Below, piece after piece: positions 1-10,102 of a stretch of DNA of 30,146 nucleotides. Position 1 is the first letter of the stretch, and each line of letters opens with the position of its first letter. Position numbers and translations under genes: made by a program. This stretch comes from Gnetum montanum (Eukaryota > Streptophyta > Gnetopsida > Gnetales > Gnetaceae), in NCBI GenBank assembly GCA_015680685.1, contig MNCI01012718.1:1433500-1463645 (forward strand), written 5' to 3'. Under the pieces are notes generated by a model. The model was not told where the DNA came from. It did not search any database and saw only the letters and a program-made list of their open reading frames with translations.

Positions 1-622
1 ATGTTTAATAAAGTCATTATATGAAAAATAGTCTACAAATAGAAAAGTGATTTGTAATTTAGAAAAAAAGTGAATAATATCAAAAATGGTGTTTCAGAAA
101 AGGAAGCTTGGAATCAAGTGATGTTGAGGGCTAAAACAATTAAAAATGATAACAATTCAAAAAAATTTCTACAATCTATTCATCTATTTTCAAAAAATAA
201 AATGCATAAAGGGAAAATGCTACACTTGGTGCAGAAACATGCGATAAGAATTCAAGTTGCAATTGGTATAACAAAGAATAAAAACTAACATAGTTGAAAG
301 GGTAAATTTAATATTAACAACAATTTTGAACATTATGATGAGAAATTGGTAAATGAAACTATTGGCACAAGGAATAAAGTAATATACAACAATAACACCA
401 AATTGCTAGAACTCCCTACATTTGTATTAGTTAGATTCTCATTATTCAAAGAATATTCAAAACTCTTGCTTCCCTCCAAAATAGGTAAAGAAGTAATCTC
501 TACCTCTAACCTTAGCCATCTAGATGTGCTTATGAAAAAAAAAAGCTATGAAAAAGAAGCTTTTAAGGCTTAATACCAATTAACCATTCTACCACCCACT
601 TAGCATATAAGGTAATACCATG
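1..622. other. AT-rich left flank, no gene recognised
   Basis: This stretch lies to the left of the first recognisable LTR end. It is AT-rich and holds only two short open frames (70-288 and 346-573, both plus strand) of low-complexity, Lys/Asn-rich composition that match no family I recognise. I see no splice signals, promoter or repeat structure. It is probably intergenic DNA or an older, unrecognisable repeat into which E0 inserted. Confidence 0.5.
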
Positions 623-1245
623 TGATAAGTGGCAAGCATGCCCTACTCCCAACCATACAATTCACAAGCATTGCAAGTGACCTTGTTGTAATTCATTGAT
701 GGACCTAATGTGACTTCAAGATAGTTAATATATGATCAATGTTTTGTATCTTTCCACTTGGACACCTTAGAACTATAACTAGTGTTATATCCATTTAACA
801 AGCTAAAGTAAAATATAGAATTTAATTGATTAAAATAATTAATAATAGAAATAAATCATAGTATAGCTTAAGGGTGATAGGCATCCATTCCTAATTTGTC
901 ATACATGTCTTAGAATAGTGTAACCGCTATTGGGATTACCAAGTAATACACCATTGGGCATACGAAGTGATATCACTATTAGGTAACCAAGCAATTACAC
1001 ACTATGCTCAAAATGAATTGTACTCATTTTGCCAATTTACTACTATGGATGAAAGTAACTATTAAGCTAAGTACATCAAAACACAAAGGACATATGAAAG
1101 GATAAGTTGAAAAGTAAATCTATTCTAATTTAAATTGCTACAATGATGAGAAACAATCTTAATCTATATTGTTAGTCATGAAAAGTGTCCAAGTACAATA
1201 GACTCGAATAAAAATAGTGATAACTACTTTAAACCACATTGTAGG
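623..1245 (-). repeat. E0 3' LTR, left part (old, diverged)
   Basis: This is a diverged copy of the LTRs seen later in the window. It begins TGATAAGTGGCAAG, against TGATGAGTGGCGAGG in younger copies. It keeps the same order of landmarks: a short run on the Lys/Ala-poor U5 end, the 'gggattaccaag' motif near 935, the AATAAA-type signal on the minus strand, and the 'cgaataaa...ccacatt' block near 1205-1240. It is cut at 1245 by the insertion of E1 and resumes at 16973. Many substitutions make it the oldest LTR here. Confidence 0.75.
1241..1245. repeat. Target site duplication of E1, left copy (GTAGG)
   Basis: GTAGG immediately precedes the TGATGAG terminus of E1. The partner ATAGG at 16968-16972 follows the CATCA terminus at the other end, giving 4 of 5 identical bases. 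A 5-bp duplication is the norm for Ty3/gypsy integrases. Confidence 0.65.
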
Positions 1246-2074
1246 TGATGAGTGGCGAGGTACCCCTACACTCAACCATATGAATACGAGCGTTTCACGC
1301 ACGATCTGGTAGAACTCTGTAGACGGACTAGTTTTGATATCTAGATAGTTATCCTTAGGTCGCAGTTCACTATCTTCCCATTTGGACTAGTGTTAACTTT
1401 TTCATGTATGGTTTAGTCCAGAGTGAGCTGTATGATGTGTTTCTATGCTAATGCTACTCCTGAAGTTGGTGGAAGATAATATTAACTAAGTTAAGAGAGA
1501 AAGGGTGAGAGAGAATCTAAGCTAGCCTAAGTGCGATGAGCATCCGTTCCTTAATCATCCGTACACATCTTGGACCTCGTGCATGACTACTACTGGGATT
1601 AACAAGCGCAAATCCTACGTACGCTACTGGGTTACCAAGTAGTCATACTTAAATGCTCGTAATCAAGTCGTACTCATTCTGCGTTTAACAGGAGTTTAAG
1701 GTGAGAAGAGATTAACTAAGAAAGTAGTAAATAATAATTAAATAAATAATTAATTAAACTAAGTGAATGCTGCAATGATGAAGTAATCTCGATCTTTATT
1801 GCCAGTCATGTGTGTGTCTAAGTACGTTACACTCGAATAAAGGATGTCGTACAATTACAATCACCACACTGCGGGCATACACTGGGAGGAAAAGGGTTGA
1901 GAGAAAGAACCACTAAAAAAACTAAACACTTAAACTTACCAAAAACTAATGCCTATCGGAACCGTCTACCTCTTATTTATAGATGAGGAGATAGGTTGCG
2001 ATATCGCGTACATGATATCGTGTACGCGATATCACATACGCGATATCGCGGTTGACTAAAATGGTGACTCATCA
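1246..2074 (-). repeat. E1 3' LTR
   Basis: The LTR is 829 bp and is bounded by the inverted ends TGATGAGT and ACTCATCA. On the minus strand it begins with a U3 holding GATATC-type palindromes (1998-2050), followed by a TATA box (1971-1982). The poly(A) signal AATAAA reads on the minus strand as TTTATT at 1795-1800. Two imperfect copies of an 'actgggattaccaag' unit lie further along in R/U5. It is followed on its high-coordinate side by the PPT, which fixes the orientation. Confidence 0.9.
1971..2050 (-). promoter_or_regulatory. E1 3' LTR U3 promoter: palindromes and TATA box
   Basis: On the minus strand, imperfect copies of the palindrome GATATCGCGTACGCGATATC (1998-2050) lie just upstream of the TATA box CTATAAATAAGA (1971-1982). 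In a 3' LTR this promoter would read outward into flanking DNA. The palindromes have decayed by substitutions relative to E4. Confidence 0.7.
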
Positions 2075-2086
2075 TATCCCTACGAC
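2075..2086 (-). other. E1 polypurine tract (plus-strand primer)
   Basis: On the minus strand this reads GTCGTAGGGATA directly against the LTR terminus TGATGAG. The same place in E4 reads GTCGTGGGGGTA, in E3 GTTGTGGGGGTA and in E2 GTCATGGAGGTA. Position and purine content identify it as the PPT. Confidence 0.75.
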
Positions 2087-2255
2087 TGAATGAAAACTCA
2101 TCCTTGAGTTACAGTGAGAACAAGCTCCATTAATTACATAGTGGATAGGTATGGGATTATTGAATGGGTTTATGCCATAGTGTGGAATGAAAAAAAAATG
2201 GGACACAACACAAAGAATGCGAAAGGAAATCCTACAACTATAAAATTGGTGGAAC

Positions 2256-5048
2256 TCATGTAGTTCCTAGTGGCAGTGGCTCCTCCATAGGTGCTTTCCC
2301 CTTGTCTTATGCTCTAGGTCTTGGGACTTGATGGTGTTGAAGTATGGCTTGGAGTTTCTCTTCTTCGGTCAAGGGATCCTGTGTCGTCCATGCTAATATT
2401 CCGATGTTTGATGGAGTTGGCACCTTCCATGGGTAGGGTAGTTTTGGAAACATTTGATTTACCTTGACATACCAAGCCGCAAACACTCGTCGTTCCTCCT
2501 CGTAGGCTCTAGCTTTATCTTTGTATTCTTGAAATTCTACAAGCCGTTGAGCCAAATCTGTTGTGACAGCTTTTTGTCCTTGGTAACTTACTTTCACCAC
2601 CTCAAGTTCAGAATTTGCAATCTCCAGATTTTGTAATATCTTCTTGCGTTTTGCAAACTCTGTTTCATATTTGTTGTAGGTGGTAGGTACCTGTTGTTTG
2701 AGCTCTATCCTTGAGCACCCTATTGTTGACATGGCAAGGTTGGCATACCACAGGTTTGCCAACTCCATGTATTCTGTAAGATCCTAGATCTGCAGGTCCT
2801 GGTTCTTAACTTTCGTCTGGTGGGCTAAGGCATATGTGTCTAATATGGCTCGCCAGTCAGTGTGTTAAGCACTGATAGCATTGATGTGGGCCTTGGCCAT
2901 ATGGATCTCCTTCTCAATGACTTGTTTGTACATCCCCACATGGTCTCGGAAGTGCTCCTTTAGTTTTTCATGCAGTTTAGCCTCATTCTGCCACGCGCTT
3001 ATTTCAATAGCTATCTTTTAGCGGATGGTGCGTACCTCCTCCATTGAGAGGGTTCGATTCTTCTTGGCTAAACGGCTCATGTCTTGGTTGACCTGGATGA
3101 ATTATTCTTGCAACTGATGAAAGTGTTCTTCAAGAACATTCTTTTGCTTCTCCACAGAGGTCAGCCGAAGGTTTTCGGCAACAAGCTGCTTATTTTCCTC
3201 TTGTAAGGCCTTGAGTGCCTTGGTATGTGCATGAGTTTGCACCTGTGCTGCAGAGGCATCCAAAATAGCCTTCTCTTTTTCTTCTGCCACCTTCTTATTC
3301 TCCATTAGTAGCTTGGTTAGTTGCTCAGTTTTGAAATTTTCCAGTTGGTTTGCGGGAACAAATTGCAAAGGGTCCCGCTGTGCTGCTTGTAGGGCCATGA
3401 GCTTTTCTTGCAATTTTTGCACCTTTGCTTTAGCATGCTCGGCCCTCACCTTTGTTAAGAGTAGCTTCCCCTTAGTTCAAATGAGGTCTGATTGAATTGC
3501 TGTAACATCTTGAGGGATGTCAAATAGAGATGTCATTACTTATCCTATTTGTAGCAATCGATCAAGTGCATCCTCATGTTCCATAGGAGTCATTAAGGTT
3601 CCAGCCAAAGTTTGAGCATCCTGTGCTCCTATGAGATCGGTCGATGGTACAACAGGTACATTGAAAAATTCTTTAATGTGGTCTATGACCACTTCTGTGG
3701 CTCCCATTACATCCTGGTGTTGCATGACTACCACTATGGCCCCTTCACCAGTTTCTAATTGCACTTGGAAAGATGCAGTTTTTCTCAAGATCTGTTGTGA
3801 CCAAGTACTTTCTCCTCCTCCTGTGTGTATGGAAACCTTACCCCTTGCACAATCCAAAGAAATCATGGGCTGTATGATATCATCAATGACACGGAAGAGA
3901 TTTGCATCATCATGACTTCCCCAACTGATCTTCTCAACGATGGCCCTAAGATGGCTCATCAACGGTCTGTAGTCATGCAGTGGAAATGGTTGATCTTGGC
4001 CCATGCTAGGCCTTGCTTCCTATTGTTGGCTGGGTCTCATACTTGGAAGTTGGCTAGGTCCTGCAAGTTGAGTTGCAGTTGGTCCAGTCGTCTATTCTTT
4101 TTCTTGTTCTGGTCCCAGCGTCTCACCAGTGATTTTCCTTGTAGCTCGTGGCTTTAACAATTCAGCATATGAAGCATTCTGGGCTTTTTGAAGGACATCA
4201 TTAGTGTATCCTCTAATCCCAACATGTTGGCACAGCTTCTTGATAAGGCAAGGGAAGGGCAATGCCATCTTCCCTATCTTCTGTTCCTCGAACTACCTTA
4301 GGATCTCCGTAAAGTATAGATGAGGTAGGTTAGCATTAACCTTTCCCATCAGCACTGTACATCCTCTTACCACATATGTTGAAATTATTTTTAAGCCCTT
4401 TTTGGGGAAGACATGATAAGTTTCTATTTTAAAATAAATTCTTTCTTCCATCTTCAACTCCCCAAACATCTTATCTTCCTTGCCATATGCCCTTTCCAAC
4501 CAAACTCGTCGCACATCAGGGTTTGAACGGGTAGACAACTGAGCAACCTTGGGCCCTGTATTCAAAAGGTTTAATACTTCCAAAATGGCTTGCATAGATA
4601 AATCAATTGTCACACCACAAATGTTAACAATGGTGCCTTGTTCCTTGTTGTGCCAGAATTGGTATGTTTCCCCTAAGTACCAAGCACCGCTTTTAGAGAG
4701 GATAGGCCATAATGGGGATCCTATGAGGTGGTCCCTAATAACCTCAGGAGCAAACTTTGCAAAAGATTCAAAGTTTAATTCCACAATCACTGCAGTGAAT
4801 GTGGGCCTTTCGTGGATAGCCTAAACACAATCTTGGGGCAACGTGAGATGTTGTCCTTGTTCAGGAGCTGCAGCAGCTCCTCCTTCTGTGTGCCCGGACT
4901 GTATAGTAGAAGGGTCTTCTTGATGAATGCTAAATGATTTTTCCTCCTGTTCTTCATGTTGTCTAGCAGGATCTTGTCTTCCTCCTCTCCTAGGTTGTTT
5001 GCTCCCACCTTGAGTAGGACCTTTCTGTTGTTCTCGTTTCGGGGCCAT
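2256..5048 (-). pseudogene. E1 ORF2: plant-transposon-like N-terminal domain plus coiled coil
   Basis: From an ATG at 5048 one reading frame of 931 codons runs to an ancestral stop at 2256 with no net frameshift. It is broken only by in-frame stops, for example after the N-terminal ~75 residues, near 4293, 4005, 3540 and at 2307. The first ~50 residues are basic and Gln/Gly-rich (start MAPKREQQ). Residues ~85-260 hold a globular region with GAWYLGETYQFWHNKEQG and a following 'V-T-I-D-L-S ... L-N-L' stretch. This pattern resembles the 'putative plant transposon protein' (Transposase_32) and Athila ORF1 families. A Pro/Gln-rich linker follows, and from ~470 to ~870 a Leu/Glu/Lys-rich coiled coil. 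The homologue in E4 aligns along the whole length. It occupies the place between pol and the 3' LTR where env-like genes sit in other elements, but I see no signal peptide or clear membrane segment. Function unknown. Confidence 0.75.
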
Positions 5049-5077
5049 CTACAATCACACGGGGCTAATCGTTAGTA
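5049..5077 (-). promoter_or_regulatory. Conserved branch point and splice acceptor before ORF2 (E1)
   Basis: On the minus strand a consensus branch point TACTAAC (5071-5077) is followed about 20 nt later by GTGTGATTGTAG directly abutting the ORF2 ATG. E4 has TTACTAATGG and GTGTGATTGCAG in the same positions, and E3 has TACTAAC and TGTGCTTGTAG. Conservation across three diverged copies suggests a real 3' splice site. A candidate donor, GGGTAATT on the minus strand, lies near 5285-5292. Splicing itself is inferred. Confidence 0.45.
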
Positions 5078-5352
5078 AGGTTGTTACCAAAGTTAGGTTA
5101 TATCTTACTGCTTGCCTTTATAGATTTACTTTATTTCTATGTGATGTTAATTATTGGAAGAACATGTTTTTGAAAGATTATAATGTTGAGTCCTCTTTGC
5201 TTAGGTGGTTTCCAAATTTAATTTTCTAGTATAGCTAAGGGAATGAAATTGTTTTTGACACATTTTATTCTTAATTTTGCAACTAATTACCCTTAAATAT
5301 GTCCTTCAGGCGATGATGAATTTCAAAAAAATTATGTGCAATTCAGTGTGTG

Positions 5353-5376
5353 CCCCTCCCCCACGACTAAGCTGAA
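5353..5376 (-). other. Internal polypurine-like tract (E1)
   Basis: On the minus strand this contains TTAGTCGTGGGGGAGGGG, which shares GTCGTGGGGG with the polypurine tract next to the 3' LTR. The same sequence occurs in E4 at 28707-28729. It could act as a second plus-strand priming site or simply be shared ancestry. Confidence 0.4.
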
Positions 5377-5540
5377 CACTCCGGGTTCAAGTAGGTTCAG
5401 ACGGAATGAAAATCGGAGTACCAGTGGGCAAGATATAGGTATAAAGGCAAGGGTCTCACAATCGCAAGTCATAGAGAAAAATTCAAAAAACTCCCCTGCA
5501 TGAATTGTGGAAAATGATGTTAAGTGTTGCAGGGGGGTCA

Positions 5541-5600
5541 CCTATATATGGCTTGATCGGATGCGAAATCGCGTACGATACATCACATATGCGATATCTC
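5541..5600 (-). promoter_or_regulatory. Internal promoter-like segment upstream of ORF2 (E1)
   Basis: On the minus strand, decayed GATATC/GTACGCGAT palindrome pieces (5562-5600) lie just upstream of a TATA-like CCATATATAGG (5541-5551), about 490 bp before the ORF2 ATG. The arrangement and spacing copy the LTR U3 promoter. In E4 the same segment (28894-28939) is nearly perfect, which supports the reading here. Confidence 0.55.
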
Positions 5601-7003
5601 GGCTTTAGCGATATTGGGCACAATGAAAGATACCAAATTTTTTAAAAGATATTTTTATATTTCTTTGAAATTGACATTGTAAACTTAGGACATTGGGCTA
5701 CTGTTAAGAGGTTCTAGGGTAATTCAATTAGTTTGAAAGGCACAAATAATTATGATGGTGTGGAATTTATCAATAAGAACCTCAGATGGGAAAAAAAGGC
5801 TATGTGATGGTTCATAGGAACATTGAATTGGAGGGATAATAATAAGGGAAAGAAAATCGTTGGAAATATGCTAAGGGTAATAAATGGTATGTGGAAGATG
5901 GGTTATGAGTGCAAATTAAAAAAATTACACAAGTGGGTCCTCCCCAAAGTAGGTTCCAACCTTTAATGCCCTTGAGTAACCACACTTAAAAGTGTCCGTG
6001 GGCACTCGAAGGGTTAAATGTAATCCACATTGATTCCACAAAACACACACATGTAAATATCACTAGAATGAGGTAAGAATTCTATGCTATACGAGACACA
6101 AGCTATAATTACATGAACAACGAGGTGAGATGGACTACAGAAGGGATTGTAGAGATTAGGACATGAGGTAATAGACCTAGGGCACAATGAATCCTATGTG
6201 TAAAGCATGATTAAGGTGTCACTGACTCGTCGTTCCAAGATTAGGACCAACTCCATTCCTCTAATTAGTGAAACTACATTAGTTCATCCCATGATGAGAG
6301 ACTATGAGAGTACTCGAGCAACAAGGCATACGATCACTTGGCATTTGGTTCAAGGGAGGAGTGATTTTTGCTTTGTGGCACTTCCTTTTTCTGCTTTTCT
6401 TCTTTCTCTTTTTTTTTTCGATTGTTGAATCCAGAGAAGCTACCAACCTTCAGGCATGGGTGCCTGTCTTTCCAATGGGACCCCCCTAGAACAACATTGG
6501 ATTTTTGAGTGCCCTTTTGATTACTCTTACTTCCATTTTTCATTAGATCTACAAGGATCTTAGTATAACCACGTTGCATGATAACTCTCACAGACGTCAC
6601 CAAAGAGAATCCACAAGTCCCCTTGATGTCACATCCTAATCATTCCCTCTTGATCCATCCTTCTTCATTCTGGGTACAATGAACTCAAAATTAATTTTAA
6701 CTTTCAAGGATGTCAAGAATATCACTGTACCCTTGAACATAACCTCTTATTTGTAGAATGGATAAGTGGGTGTAATGGGCTCACTGTCCAAATAATTGAT
6801 CACTCGAGACTCGATAACATAGAACACACCTCAACCAACGATCCACATGAGTGTTTTATTCATAGATGAGATTACTTATAAAAACATAAAAAGACAACGA
6901 GAGAAAACAAGAAATTAAAAAAAAATGAAAAATGAAAAACTGAAAAACAAAAAGTTGTAAAATTAAAGAAAATGAAAAAAAAAGCTATTAATCCTACTTG
7001 TTA
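5601..7003 (-). other. E1 spacer between gag and ORF2, partly conserved
   Basis: There is no convincing sense-strand coding region. The spacer shares long blocks with E3 (about 20060-21190) and E4 (about 29255-30146). Examples are the motif CTTTGGGGAGGACCCACTTG (minus strand, 5930-5949), the run around 'agatctacaaggatcttagta' (6544-6564), and an A-rich tract at 6895-6990 that becomes a pyrimidine tract downstream of gag on the minus strand. An antisense open frame lies inside (6207-6428). Confidence 0.6.
6207..6428 (+). other. Conserved antisense open frame (E1 copy)
   Basis: A 73-codon frame starts ATG (MIKVSLTRRSKIRTNS) on the strand opposite to gag and ORF2. Counterparts at 20348 (E3) and 29536 (E4) start with the same MI- and share SKI-T, the HPM motif, ITW, and VQGRSD, with no indel over the first ~170 bp. 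All end in a Phe/Leu-rich hydrophobic run, which partly reflects a T-rich tract. By rough count, substitutions between the E1 and E4 copies lean only slightly to third positions, so coding is not established. Confidence 0.3.
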
Positions 7004-8986
7004 TTAGAATGGGGGGTATCCCCCATAACTAAATGGTTAAGGATGACGAGGATTAATAAATGAAAGATGAGGATCCTTGCATGTTGGAAATATTGGGATC
7101 CGGTCATACTTACCTTGTTGGGCTCCACACTCTTGGTTATAGCAAGCATAGTGGGGCAATTTATGAGATGTGGTTCTTGAATAAAGAGTAGACCCACTAT
7201 GATATTTGGGACCATTAAATGGTATGCAAGGATCAGGATATTTCCTTCCATGACTATGTTCATTGGGCCGTATGGTTGTTGGAGTGTTGATTGGTGGCCC
7301 TGATGAAGTAACATGAGGTGTTGGATTCGAAGATAAGGGTGCACCATAGTGTTGGGCTTGTGCTGAGTTGGAGGATGCAATGGCCTTGGAATTGTGTTGT
7401 CCCTTCCTACGGTCATGTTTAAAGAAGGGACACTTTTGATGTTGAGGAGGTCTCTCACTGCTGTTGGCAATAGTAGCATAAGTAGCGTTCGTGGGTTGTT
7501 GCCATGGTGCAGACACCTTAGGAACAGTTGGTGGCGATGTAGAAGGAGGGAAAGGATGAGAATGTTGAAAATTAGGAGAAGTGTAATGTGCACAAGGCGG
7601 TGGTTGTGTTGAGGACATGGGTTGATAGTATTGAGGAGAATGGTAATGTGGTGAGACAGAGTATGTTGAAATAGTTGGGGAAACATGATGTTGGACTAGG
7701 TAAGCATTTGGATTCGGATGATACAAAGGGTGTCTCTAGTTTAGGGATGGTTTCCCCCACGACTGGGATTGTTGCCACTGTGATCGAACATAGTATCTCT
7801 GTATGAACTCTAGGTGTAACGTGCTTCACCAATGCTCATATAAATGTAACAATATTGGGCATTGGCCCTTGGGGTGATCGTATAGGCCAATGTTGCATTC
7901 ATATGTATGATTAGCAGTTGAGCTCTTATTTTCTTCATTCCTTCTTTCCGAATGTCTAATGATATTTTGTCCTACTTCTCGGGTTGTCAAAACTATATCT
8001 CCAATAATATCGATATATTCTCCACACCTTTTATACGTCCATTCCAACATCTTATTGATCTTTGCCTCAACTTCCTCTAATGATTTTTGTATAGAAAAAG
8101 ATGGTTCTTTCCCCTTGTGATAGGTTGATTTCTCCTTTTTATGATCATGGACCTTTGTTAAGTTGAGATTTTGGTCCTGTTGATGCTTTTCAACACTCTC
8201 CCATCTAGCCATTTCTCCTTCTTCTTTTGCTACCCACTTAATAAGCTCTTGGACTTGGGTTCATAGTTTGTATAGTTGACCTTGGGAATACATTCCTAAG
8301 GTCTCTCTTGTTTCATCATGAAGCCCATCAATGATATGGTACATTAGCCTTTCCTCGGAGAACTCATGGCTTCGAAAGTTGTTTAACAGTGCATAATATC
8401 TTTCTAAGGCCATGTTCAAGGGTTCATGTTGTGATTGTTTCCACTCGGGGATTTGTTTCCTCAAGGCTGACACTCTTGCGTAGGCTTGATATCTTTCGCT
8501 AAAAAGTTCTACCATTGTTGGCCAACGTCGTATTGAATTTGGTTTTAACAATCTATACCATACTTTTGCTTGGCCAACGAGTGTCATAGGAAAAAGCTTA
8601 AGTTTTTGCCAACTGTTATCAATGTTGTTCCATGCACAGGCATCGTAGAAGGCTTATAAATGTTGATGTGGATCTAAGTCATAGCCTCTTGAGAAATTAG
8701 GGAAGCTGTTTAAATCAATCTTGGGTAGATGACTCTCTTTACGATGCCTACAGGAGATTCGAACAGCCTCATGTATGTGTGTTAGGCTTGTAGTGGCCAG
8801 TAGGGTTTCATTATCATCTAGTAAGTTATGCTTTTGTGTGATGGGATGATGTTGCTTTTGTTTATGTTTATAAGAAACCCCCACCTTGGGTTGCGTACTC
8901 CAATCTTCATTGTCATATAGTTTGTTTGTTATCCAATGAACTTCCTCATTAGATGTGGCATTATTATAGTCTTTTAGGAGAGGCAT
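7004..8986 (-). pseudogene. gag: E1 gag polyprotein (capsid and zinc knuckle), stop-broken
   Basis: An ATG at 8986 opens a single frame of 661 codons to a stop at 7004 with no net frameshift. It is interrupted by in-frame stops at about 8654, 8261, 7826, 7737 and 7037. The N-terminal ~110 residues are variable and Asn/His-rich. The Retrotrans_gag capsid core follows, at roughly residues 105-250, with FPNFSRGYD...HL-AFYDACAW, WYRLLKPNSI and 'H-II-DGLHDETRETL'. A zinc-knuckle remnant near residues 360-375 reads C-x-I-G-x3-H-x4-C, with the second Cys lost; the E2 copy keeps CEICQYDH. The last ~230 residues are Pro/His/Ser-rich. No protease domain follows, unlike E2. The protein would form the virus-like particle in the cytoplasm. 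The stop near 8654 matches a CAA (Gln) codon in E3, a C-to-T change. Confidence 0.85.
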
Positions 8987-9110
8987 GGTTGTGAAATTGT
9001 GTGTGTGAATTTATATGTCACTTTTTATAATTATTTCCTTCTAAAAGATATATCATTAATTCCTATACAGTGACCTTGTATGATATAACTACTTTAGATA
9101 ACTAGCACCG

Positions 9111-9128
9111 TCCCCGGCAACGGTGCCA
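9111..9128 (-). other. E1 primer-binding site, tRNA-Asp type
   Basis: On the minus strand TGGCACCGTTGCCGGGGA follows the LTR end CATCA after one T. It is complementary to the 3' end of plant tRNA-Asp(GTC) (CCCCGGCAACGGCGCCA) with one mismatch. This primes minus-strand DNA synthesis and fixes 9130-9819 as the proximal part of the 5' LTR. Confidence 0.85.
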
Positions 9129-9129
9129 A

Positions 9130-9819
9130 TGATGAGTGGCAAGGTACCCCTACACTCAACCATACGAATACGAACGTTTCATGCACAATCCGGTAGAACT
9201 CTGCAGACGGACTAGTTTTGATATCTAGATAGTTATCCTTAGGTTGTAGTTCGTTGTCTTCCCATATGGACTAGTGTTAACTTTGTCACGTATGGTTTAG
9301 TCCAGAGTGAGGTGTATGATGTGTTTCTATGCTAATGCTAATCCTGAAGATGGTGGAAGATAATATTAACTAAGCTAAGAGAAGGGTGAGAGAGAATCTA
9401 AGCTAGCCTAAGTGCGACGAGCATTCGTTCCTTAATCATCCATACACATCTTGGACCTCGTGCATGAATACTACTGGGATTACCAAGCGCAAATCCTAGG
9501 TACGCTACTGGGTTACCAAGTAGTCACACTTAAATGCTCGTAATCAAGTCGTACTCATTCTGGGTTTAACAGGAGTTTAAGGTGATAAGAGATTAACTAA
9601 GAAAGCAGTAAATAAAAATTAATTAAATAATTAATTAAACTAAGTGAATGTTGCAATGATGAAGTAATCTCGATCTTTATTGTCAATCATGTGCGTGTCT
9701 GAGTACATCACACTTGAATAAAAGATGCCATACAATTACAATCACCACACTGCAGGCATACACTGGGAGGAAAAGGGTTGAGAGAAAGAACCACTAAAAA
9801 ACTAAACACTTAAACTTAT
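9130..9819 (-). repeat. E1 5' LTR, proximal part (R/U5 side)
   Basis: This 690-bp piece aligns with the first ~690 bp of the E1 3' LTR (1246 onward), from TGATGAGTGGCAAGG to 'aacacttaaacttat'. It is interrupted at 9819/9820 by E2, and the remaining U3 part lies at 16847-16967. The promoter end of this LTR is therefore now about 7 kb from the gag gene it should drive. Confidence 0.88.
9815..9819. repeat. Target site duplication of E2, left copy (CTTAT)
   Basis: CTTAT precedes the E2 terminus TAATGGG, and CTTAC (16842-16846) follows its other end. The uninterrupted E1 3' LTR reads 'aaacttaccaaaaacta' at this spot, so the empty site is known and the duplication is 5 bp with one later change. 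Confidence 0.85.
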
Positions 9820-9834
9820 TAATGGGACACAATA

Positions 9835-9925
9835 TTGCGTACGCGATATCATGTCTTCCCTGCGATATCGTGTACATGATGTATCGTACGCGATATCGTA
9901 GTCCGTCGTCATTTCTATAAATAAG
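9835..9925 (+). promoter_or_regulatory. E2 5' LTR promoter: palindrome pieces and TATA box
   Basis: Copies of GCGTACGCGATATC and CTGCGATATCGTGTACATG precede CTATAAATAAG at 9915-9925. Transcription would be expected to begin about 30 bp downstream, near 9945-9955, and to read gag. Confidence 0.7.
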
Positions 9926-10096
9926 AGGTGGCTCGCCCTTGTTTCACAGTCTAGTTCTTAGTTCCTTACCCAAACTCTTGTAGTTTTTCCTTCTTAGAGT
10001 TAGAATTACTTCCCAGTGTATGCTCGCAGTGTGGTGATTTTAATTGTACGGCATCCTTATTCGAGTGTGACGTACTTGGACACGCACATGACCAGA

Positions 10097-10102
10097 AATA
10101 AA
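10097..10102 (+). terminator. Poly(A) signal AATAAA in E2 5' LTR
   Basis: AATAAA lies about 180 bp downstream of the TATA box. The matching signal in the 3' LTR is at 16281-16286, which would end the genomic RNA. The same hexamer is conserved on the minus strand of the other LTRs. Confidence 0.55.

Noticed and set aside
346-573. 75-codon plus-strand frame in the left flank, possibly a host gene fragment
   Set aside because: No recognisable family, no neighbouring exons and low-complexity composition; an AT-rich stretch can hold such a frame by chance.
3825-4157. Plus-strand frames opposite ORF2 (also 3631-3915, 4549-4824, 27360-27542, 27913-28113)
   Set aside because: They lie antisense to a frame that is conserved between E1 and E4 on the minus strand, so they are shadows of ORF2.
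2256-5048. ORF2 as an envelope gene because of its position before the 3' LTR
   Set aside because: No signal peptide, no convincing membrane segment and no Cys-rich ectodomain; the sequence is basic, then globular, then coiled coil.
9111-9128. Match to tRNA-Asp suggesting a tRNA gene
   Set aside because: Only the 3' 18 nt match and they sit next to an LTR end. The same holds at 10660 and 23342, so these are primer-binding sites.
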